Assembly: GCF_000690055.1 (NCBI RefSeq)
Contig: NZ_JJNZ01000043.1
Location: forward strand, 1 to 64,000
Length of the DNA: 64,000 nt
Source: Pseudoalteromonas fuliginea
GTDB taxonomy: Bacteria > Pseudomonadota > Gammaproteobacteria > Enterobacterales > Alteromonadaceae
Reading direction: 5' to 3'
Of the stretch, positions 58,398 through 64,000 are shown piece after piece. Numbering within the stretch: position 1 is the first letter of the stretch; each line of letters begins with the position of its first letter. The translations under genes and the position numbers were made by a program. The notes beneath the pieces were generated by a model, which had not been told where the DNA came from, did not search any database, and worked only from the letters and a program-made list of their open reading frames with translations.

Positions 58398-59699
58398 TTA
58401 TTTAGTTGTAGTTTTCCCAGTAAAAATATCTTTAAATTGCCTCGGGGTAAAGTTTGTTCTTTTTTTGAAAACCGTAGCAAAATAATTTGAATTATTAAAA
58501 CCAACCTCAAAGGCCGTTTCTGTTACGGACTTTTCAAGCAACATAACCTTTGCTTTTTCTATTCGTATATCAATTATTTGATTGTTAATTGTATTACTTG
58601 TTACCTGCCTAAATTGCTTTATTAAGTAAGAACGACTTACTCCAATGGCACAGGCAATTATGTCAATGTTAATGTTTTTAGAGTAATTTTTGTCGATATA
58701 TCGCTGCGCAGCTCTTACAACATCTTCATTAACACTAACCCCTTTGGTATTAGTGTTATGTTTTACTAAATGTTTGTCGGATAGAAAAATGTAAGTAACT
58801 TGGGAAAAATATTTATTAACGTATTTAAAGACCGAGGCTAAGTAACGTTTATTTAGCTGTGATTTTACGACGCCGAAACATACTATTAAATTAGCTTTTT
58901 TAAGCTTATTCTTGAGCAAAAGAGAGCTATTTATAAACTTATTTTTATCCAATGTATGATTTTTTTCAGGTTTAAAGAGTGACGCTGGCGCAGTATTTAA
59001 CCTAAGCGCGTTATTTGTAATGTATATATCTTTAAATATTGCTGCAGCCCAAATTAGACCACAAACACTTGTACCCGCATAATAGAATACCCAATGCTGG
59101 TAAACACTCCCTAGCACAGCGACAACACCTAAACATAATGCACTGTATATATAGCCATGGTTTTTCAGATTTTTCCCATGCAAAAGCAAATATCCACATG
59201 GCAAAATTAATAACATCATAATAGCCACTACCTGTAAGTAATAAACATGGTTTATTACCAGCCAAGTAAAAGGTCCAATAACGACCCCAAAATCTAAAAG
59301 CACGTTTATTTTAGGGTGAGTCAAATCAGTTAATACCAAATAACTAAGTGAAAATACAAAGCCAAAAGCGTAGCTGAAATATTGTACTGCATGGGGCAGC
59401 AATATGTCTGATTGTCTAAAAAGGGCAACCAATAAAGAAGGAAGTCCGAACCAAAAAAATAAAATAGTACGCCCGAGCTGCAGGTAAGGTTTAGTATGCT
59501 CAATAGGAAGTGCGTTAAGTAAAGGCCCGCACAAATAAAAAATAAATGTAATAAAAAATATTACATAATAGTTATAGGCAGTACCAAAACGTTTACGTAC
59601 GAGAGAGAAGTAAACCAGTGCCATAAAAAATATATTAGCTACCAATAACGGAATAATACAACGCATAAATATATCCCACGTTAATAGGTTTTCTATCAA
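58398..59699 (-). CDS. Membrane-bound AraC-family regulator
   Basis: The 433-residue protein has about seven hydrophobic helices in the first 225 residues and a C-terminal AraC DNA-binding domain with two helix-turn-helix motifs (NIDIIACAIGVSRSYLIKQF and VTETAFEVGFNNSNYFATVF). It should sense a signal at the membrane and bind DNA from there. It lies directly upstream of cgkA on the same strand and is divergent from the TonB receptor, so both are the obvious candidate targets. No ligand can be inferred from the membrane part. Confidence 0.85.
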   Translation of the reverse strand: MIENLLTWDIFMRCIIPLLVANIFFMALVYFSLVRKRFGTAYNYYVIFFITFIFYLCGPLLNALPIEHTKPYLQLGRTILFFWFGLPSLLVALFRQSDILLPHAVQYFSYAFGFVFSLSYLVLTDLTHPKINVLLDFGVVIGPFTWLVINHVYYLQVVAIMMLLILPCGYLLLHGKNLKNHGYIYSALCLGVVAVLGSVYQHWVFYYAGTSVCGLIWAAAIFKDIYITNNALRLNTAPASLFKPEKNHTLDKNKFINSSLLLKNKLKKANLIVCFGVVKSQLNKRYLASVFKYVNKYFSQVTYIFLSDKHLVKHNTNTKGVSVNEDVVRAAQRYIDKNYSKNINIDIIACAIGVSRSYLIKQFRQVTSNTINNQIIDIRIEKAKVMLLEKSVTETAFEVGFNNSNYFATVFKKRTNFTPRQFKDIFTGKTTTK

Positions 59700-59732
59700 A
59701 CTTTACCCTACCTTTTATGTATTCAATTAACT

Positions 59733-59750
59733 AACATATTATGTTTATAT
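59733..59750. promoter_or_regulatory. Candidate operator, AraC-type/TonB-receptor intergenic region
   Basis: AACATATTATGTTTATAT differs by one central base from the sequence at 62927-62944 upstream of the first GntR gene. The core AACATA-N-TATGTT is a perfect dyad, as expected for a FadR/GntR dimer site. It lies 34 bp upstream of the AraC-type start and 220 bp before the receptor. Confidence 0.55.
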
Positions 59751-59840
59751 AAATAACACAAATAAGCCAGTTTAATTTTGTGTTTAAGTAGCATGTGGGA
59801 ACTAAAATCGCGAATACAAAATGTGTTTTACAAATTTAAC

Positions 59841-59869
59841 TTGACGCCAATACATGTGATGTTTAGATT
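59841..59869 (+). promoter_or_regulatory. Sigma-70-like promoter of the TonB-dependent receptor
   Basis: TTGACG (59841-59846), a 17-bp spacer and TAGATT (59864-59869) lie 100 bp before the receptor start. Confidence 0.55.
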
Positions 59870-59969
59870 CGTATGACGCAATATTGCTTTAAGTTTATTT
59901 ATCAAATATACGGTTTCATTAGTAAATACCTTTAATCTGACACAACTACACACCAATATGGAGATCACT

Positions 59970-62801
59970 ATGTATCATAAGAAAAAGATTGTGCTTGCTA
60001 TTTTAGCTACCCTTTCAAGTTGCTCTTTTGCACAAGCGGCTACACAAAGCGAAGGTAAAGGTGACACTGAAATAATTGTAGTTACGGGCGTTCGCTCAAG
60101 TTTAGAGGCCGCGTCCTCATTAAAACGTTACAGCGATAGTGTTCAAGATAGTATTGTTGCTGAAGATATTGGTAAGTTTCCAGATCAAAACGTTGCCGAA
60201 TCCTTGCAGCGTATTCCAGGTGTTTCAATTAACCGTGTAAATGGTGAGGGCTCAAAAATAACAGTTCGTGGTTTCGGCCCAGAATTTAACGTTGTTACTT
60301 TAAACGGACGTACATTAGCAACCTCTGAAATTGGTCGCTCATTTGATTTTCAAGTATTAGCAGCAGAGCTAATTTCGGGGGCTGATGTAGTTAAGTCCCC
60401 CACCGCTAAAACGCCTGAAGGCAGTATTGGTGCTTATGTTAACGTTAAAACAGCACGCCCTTTAGATAATCCAGGATTGCATGTGCTGGGCTCTATAAAC
60501 GCTAAATACAGTGAGCTTTCTGGCGAAACAAGCCCTGAATACTCTGCATTATTTAGCAATACGTTTGCTGATGAAACATTCGGTTTTAATATTGCTCTTT
60601 CGCAACAAAAAAGTGATAACCGATACGATTCAATGGGTACAACTCGCTGGTTATTACTTAATAATGAGCCAGGTGTTATTGAAGGCGACATTCATAATTT
60701 AGATGGAAATGTGGTGACGCCGAGCATGCTTCGCCATGCAGGTCGAATTGAGTACGCATTAGGACAAGAGCATCGCGAACGTATTGGTATTAATACCAGT
60801 TTTCAGTGGGCACCAGATTCAAGTTTCACTAATACATTTGATTACATGTATACCGACCTCTCGGTAGAAACTCAAACTCAAGGTTTACAAGCCGGTTTAC
60901 AATATCCTAATTGGCGAAATGTGGTCGTGTCAGACAAGGGTACAATTTTATCAGGCACTAAGTTTTCGGGAAGAACACTGGGCGGAACCGGTGACAATGT
61001 AGATTTTAGAATTGATGTTTTATTTCAAGAGCTTGAATCAAAATCAAAAACACAGGCGTTTGGATTTAATTCTGTAAAAGAGTTTGATGTATTAACGCTT
61101 GAGTTTGATATAAGCCATTCAACATCTAAATCAACGCCGCGAAATGACTTATTAGTTCCTAATTATATCTCACCTGAGCGAAACGACAGTTTAGATTTTG
61201 ATTTTAGAAACACTGATACCGTTAATTTAGACACAACCATTGATTATGCTTCGCCGACAAGCGTAAGAGCACATTGGAATCAAGTTTCACATTACGAATT
61301 GCAAGACACGATTACGGAGCTACAAACAAAAGGGAAATACCTACTCGACTTAGAGTTCACTGAAAGCCTAACCTTAGATTCAATCGATTTTGGTATTGCG
61401 TATTCAGATCGTGAAAAAATAAGAGATCGCTTTGAAACATTCCATGAAGATAACTGTGGCTTAGTAGCACCCGATGCCGATATTTGTGGCGAACTTAGAG
61501 ACATGCCTGATGACATATTTTCAGCAAGTCCCTATTCAGATTTTTTAAGCAGTGAGCCGGGTAATTTTCCGCGTGACTTTTTGTTTGCTGATATAAATAA
61601 ATACCATAGCGCTATTCGTGATATGACCAAAAACCCAAATTGGCCAAACGAGCAATATAACGAAATTGCATCATCAAGTGTGAAAGAAGAGAAAATAAGT
61701 GCTTATTCGCAGTTGAACCTAAGCGGCTTAATTAGTGATTACGATTGGCGCGGTAATGTAGGAGTTCGTTACGTAAAAACTGATACAAGTTCAAGTGGTT
61801 ACGGTAAACGACGTTTAGGTTATACCGGTGAACTTGATAATGGCCAACCTTTACTAGTAGTTGATTACACAGACCCAGGAAGCCTTAAAGCAAAAAATAG
61901 TTACACTAACTGGTTACCTAGTGTTAATTTTAGTATTAATTTAAGTGATAATTTATTGGTAAGAGCCGCAGCTGCTAAAGTAATGTCGCGCCCTGCCATT
62001 GACGACATTGGTGTACAAACAACGTATACAGATATGCAAGCAGGTAGCTTTTCTCAAACAGGTGGCAATCCTTATTTAGCACCCTATAAGGCTGATCAAT
62101 ACGATTTATCTTTTGAATATTATAGTGATAGCGGCGATGCTTACGCAGTTAACTTTTTCAAAAAGGATATATCTAGCACAATTGCACAAATAACTTATTT
62201 AGATAATACACCCGACATTTGGGATGGGTCGCAATATATTGATTCATCAGTAAGTATTGATGGATACGGCAATGTAAACGAAACCATTAATACGAAGCAA
62301 AACCAATCAGGCGGCTCAATTAGTGGGGTAGAACTTGCTGTACAACATAACATGGATTATTTACCGAGCTTTTTAAATGGCTTAGGTGTGCAAGCAAACT
62401 ATACATGGGCTGATACAACAAATAAAAACACACAAAAAATAGAGCTTCCAGGTGTCACCGACCCTGGTGATAAATTGGAGGGATTTGCCGAAAACTCTTA
62501 TAACATTGTTGCCTACTACGATAAAAATGCATTTCAAGCGCGTTTAGCCTACAACTGGCGAGATGACTTTTTAAGTAGCCGAGCAGGTATACGCAGTGGT
62601 GGATTACCAGAGCATACTGCAGCCTATGGTCAGCTCGACTTTAGTATGTCTTATGTGGTTAACGATAACTTTACGCTTACGGGCGAAGCAATAAATATAA
62701 CTGATGAACGTACCTACCAATATGCCGATGTAAAAGAGCGTGTAATTAATACCCAATATACTGGTCCGCGCTACCGTATAGGTTTACGCGCTAAGTTTTA
62801 A
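59970..62801 (+). CDS. TonB-dependent outer-membrane receptor, probable carrageenan-oligosaccharide uptake
   Basis: The 943-residue precursor has a signal peptide (cleavage after FAQA), a TonB-box-like EIIVVTG, a plug domain (KFPDQNVAESLQRIPGVSIN, VRGFGPEFNVVTLNGR) and a 22-strand-type barrel ending with the C-terminal aromatic FFAKF-like signature (GLRAKF). This plug type is typical of Alteromonadales receptors for algal sugars. GGAG lies 6 nt before the ATG at 59970; the upstream ATG at 59958 overlaps that GGAG. Its place divergent to AraC-cgkA supports uptake of CgkA products, an inference. Confidence 0.87.
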   Translation: MYHKKKIVLAILATLSSCSFAQAATQSEGKGDTEIIVVTGVRSSLEAASSLKRYSDSVQDSIVAEDIGKFPDQNVAESLQRIPGVSINRVNGEGSKITVRGFGPEFNVVTLNGRTLATSEIGRSFDFQVLAAELISGADVVKSPTAKTPEGSIGAYVNVKTARPLDNPGLHVLGSINAKYSELSGETSPEYSALFSNTFADETFGFNIALSQQKSDNRYDSMGTTRWLLLNNEPGVIEGDIHNLDGNVVTPSMLRHAGRIEYALGQEHRERIGINTSFQWAPDSSFTNTFDYMYTDLSVETQTQGLQAGLQYPNWRNVVVSDKGTILSGTKFSGRTLGGTGDNVDFRIDVLFQELESKSKTQAFGFNSVKEFDVLTLEFDISHSTSKSTPRNDLLVPNYISPERNDSLDFDFRNTDTVNLDTTIDYASPTSVRAHWNQVSHYELQDTITELQTKGKYLLDLEFTESLTLDSIDFGIAYSDREKIRDRFETFHEDNCGLVAPDADICGELRDMPDDIFSASPYSDFLSSEPGNFPRDFLFADINKYHSAIRDMTKNPNWPNEQYNEIASSSVKEEKISAYSQLNLSGLISDYDWRGNVGVRYVKTDTSSSGYGKRRLGYTGELDNGQPLLVVDYTDPGSLKAKNSYTNWLPSVNFSINLSDNLLVRAAAAKVMSRPAIDDIGVQTTYTDMQAGSFSQTGGNPYLAPYKADQYDLSFEYYSDSGDAYAVNFFKKDISSTIAQITYLDNTPDIWDGSQYIDSSVSIDGYGNVNETINTKQNQSGGSISGVELAVQHNMDYLPSFLNGLGVQANYTWADTTNKNTQKIELPGVTDPGDKLEGFAENSYNIVAYYDKNAFQARLAYNWRDDFLSSRAGIRSGGLPEHTAAYGQLDFSMSYVVNDNFTLTGEAINITDERTYQYADVKERVINTQYTGPRYRIGLRAKF

Positions 62802-62830
62802 CGCTTTATTGCAGTAACCCAAATTGTTAT

Positions 62831-62854
62831 AAAGATCGCTCATCAGCGATCTTT
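62831..62854 (+). terminator. Intrinsic terminator of the TonB-receptor gene
   Basis: AAAGATCGCT and AGCGATCTTT form a perfect 10-bp stem with a 4-nt loop 30 bp after the stop codon, followed by ATTATATT. Confidence 0.8.
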
Positions 62855-62915
62855 ATTATATTCCCACTATGCAACGTTTAAAATTAGTTACCCCCCCTAT
62901 TTTGTACACATTACA

Positions 62916-62945
62916 TTGACCAGCCAAACATAATATGTTTATATT
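62916..62945 (+). promoter_or_regulatory. Promoter of the first GntR gene with embedded operator
   Basis: TTGACC (62916-62921), an 18-bp spacer and TATATT (62940-62945). The perfect dyad AAACATA-A-TATGTTT (62926-62940) sits between the two boxes, so a bound regulator would block polymerase. The ATG is only 7 bp after the -10. Confidence 0.55.
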
Positions 62946-62951
62946 GAAGGT

Positions 62952-63689
62952 ATGAGCGAACTTATATATTACGACCTAAAACAAACATCAGGAATGGCAG
63001 CGAGCCTTTCTGTTCAAGTGGCTAAAGAAATTGGCAGACGCATTGTGTCTGGATCATTTGAAGCCGGCAGTTTAATTGATGATGAAGATGCACTCGCTAA
63101 ACGCTACCAAGTAAGCCGTGTGGTAGTACGCGATGCGGTAAAAATCTTAGTAAGCAAAGGTCTACTTGATGTACGCAGAGGTATTGGCACGCGTGTACTA
63201 CCTCGAGATAGATGGAACATGCTGGACGATGACGTATTAGCATGGCATTTGTCAGCACCACCTAATCGTAAGTTTTTAGAGCAATTAATGGATGTTCGTT
63301 TGGCTTTTGAACCAAAAGCTGCTCGCTGGGCTGCAGAACGCGCACGTCCCGAAGATTTAATTGAAATTGCAGCTGCATGCGATCGCATGGCTGAAACAGA
63401 TAATAGCGCAGAAGATTTTATTATTGCTGACTCTTTATTTCATAAAGCCATTATAAAAGCAGCTCAAAATAGCTTTTTAGCCTCAATGGAAGGCGTTATT
63501 TATTCTGCACTTTTAGTCAGTATTAAAGTAACAAATAAAGACCCCCGCGATAACGGTGCATCCATTCCATTTCATCGTGAAGTCTACGAAGCAATTGCTG
63601 CAAAAGATGCCGATAAAGCCGAATTACTCACCGAAAAACTCCTCAAAGATGCCAGCTTTCGTCTTTCTGCTACAGTAAATAGCAAATAG
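62952..63689 (+). CDS. FadR-subfamily GntR transcriptional regulator
   Basis: The 245-residue protein has an N-terminal winged helix (about 20-85, with KRYQVSRVVVRDAVKILVSK and GLLDVRRGIGTRVLP) and a C-terminal FCD-type helical ligand domain with the metal-binding pattern D (MDVRLAFEP) and histidine (DSLFHKAI, PFHREVYEA). This resembles regulators of galactonate and other sugar acids (DgoR type). No Shine-Dalgarno sequence is spaced normally before the ATG. A tandem paralogue follows after 68 bp. Anhydrogalactose and galactose breakdown would give suitable sugar-acid inducers, which is inference. Confidence 0.87.
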   Translation: MSELIYYDLKQTSGMAASLSVQVAKEIGRRIVSGSFEAGSLIDDEDALAKRYQVSRVVVRDAVKILVSKGLLDVRRGIGTRVLPRDRWNMLDDDVLAWHLSAPPNRKFLEQLMDVRLAFEPKAARWAAERARPEDLIEIAAACDRMAETDNSAEDFIIADSLFHKAIIKAAQNSFLASMEGVIYSALLVSIKVTNKDPRDNGASIPFHREVYEAIAAKDADKAELLTEKLLKDASFRLSATVNSK

Positions 63690-63716
63690 CCATTGTTTAT
63701 TGTCGCAAATTCGTAT

Positions 63717-63733
63717 AAATAGTATGTATAAAT
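63717..63733. promoter_or_regulatory. Possible third, weaker operator before the second GntR gene
   Basis: AATAGTATGTATAAATA keeps the ATA-N-TATGT core of the sites at 59733 and 62926, 25 bp before the second GntR start. The outer bases differ, so this is a tentative match. Confidence 0.3.
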
Positions 63734-63757
63734 AAATAATACGGACACTAAGATACT

Positions 63758-64000
63758 ATGAGCGAATTAACGTACTACGATCTAAGACGCAGCAGCGCCA
63801 TGTCACCCAGCTTACCGGTGCAGGTAGCTAAAGAATTAGGCCGTAGAATTGTTGCTGGCACATATACTCCTGGCTCGCTAATTGATGATGAAAACCGTTT
63901 AGCTGAACGCTTTCAAGTAAGTCGAGTTGTTGTTCGTGATGCAGTAAAAATTCTTGTCGGTAAAGGACTTTTAGATGTCCGCCGAGGCATTGGCACTCGT
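63758..64000 (+). CDS. Second FadR/GntR regulator, partial at window end
   Basis: The first 81 codons are present: MSELTYYDLRRSSAMSPSLP, then the winged helix with ERFQVSRVVVRDAVKILVGK and GLLDVRRGIGTR. It is about 70 percent identical to the preceding gene over this stretch by eye, so the two are a tandem duplication. The ligand domain lies beyond the window. It probably belongs to the same sugar-utilisation locus. Confidence 0.85.
   Translation, partial: MSELTYYDLRRSSAMSPSLPVQVAKELGRRIVAGTYTPGSLIDDENRLAERFQVSRVVVRDAVKILVGKGLLDVRRGIGTR

Overview
The window looks like a chromosomal segment of a marine gammaproteobacterium of the genus Pseudoalteromonas, close to the carrageenan-degrading P. 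carrageenovora group. This rests on the AT-rich composition, the housekeeping gene order, and a protein at 56952-58154 that I recognise as the kappa-carrageenase CgkA. No rRNA, CRISPR array or prophage is visible.

Layout. 148-1995 is an ABC exporter. 2761-3633 is a secreted GH16 enzyme of the agarase/porphyranase type, behind a long AT-rich regulatory region, followed on the other strand by a membrane-anchored helical-repeat protein flanked by dispersed repeats (3895-5725). 6003-24726 holds a MAPEG protein, a three-gene HlyD/RbbA-type/ABC-2 permease export operon, an L,D-transpeptidase-fold protein with an endonuclease/exonuclease/phosphatase-fold partner, an RstB/RstA-like two-component system, a U32 protein (RlhA type) with a GST, avtA, a PQQ-type sugar dehydrogenase and small proteins. 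24791-25260 is an IS3-family scar.

25677-44265 is a conserved housekeeping block with the order familiar from Escherichia coli: serS, crcB, rarA, lolA, ftsK, lrp on the minus strand, ald divergent, pssA, trxB, aat, bpt, infA, then clpA, clpS and cspD, ending with a monomeric isocitrate dehydrogenase. 44412-44573 is a MITE-like element that abuts and completes the 3' end of an amidohydrolase gene. 44557-53904 holds a two-gene exported amidohydrolase operon, a DUF445 protein, a YniA-like kinase, ribE, a MATE transporter and a lipoprotein.

54017-54657 is a tRNA-Val locus with two identical intact genes and at least four decayed 65-nt tRNA-derived units, three of them at an exact 104-bp period.

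55918-64000 is a red-algal polysaccharide locus: a second helical-repeat protein, cgkA, a membrane-bound AraC-type regulator, a divergent TonB-dependent receptor, and two tandem FadR/GntR-type regulators (the second cut by the window edge). A shared near-palindrome (AACATA-N-TATGTTTATAT) upstream of both the receptor/AraC pair and the first GntR gene suggests one regulator controls uptake and itself. CgkA and the GH16 enzyme at 2761 would depolymerise red-algal galactans outside the cell and the receptor would import the oligosaccharides. The most unusual observations are the tRNA-derived array, the shared operator with a possibly leaderless gntR, the helically phased GTTAAC palindromes upstream of the GH16 gene, and the repeated pairing of GH16 genes with related helical-repeat proteins and repeats.
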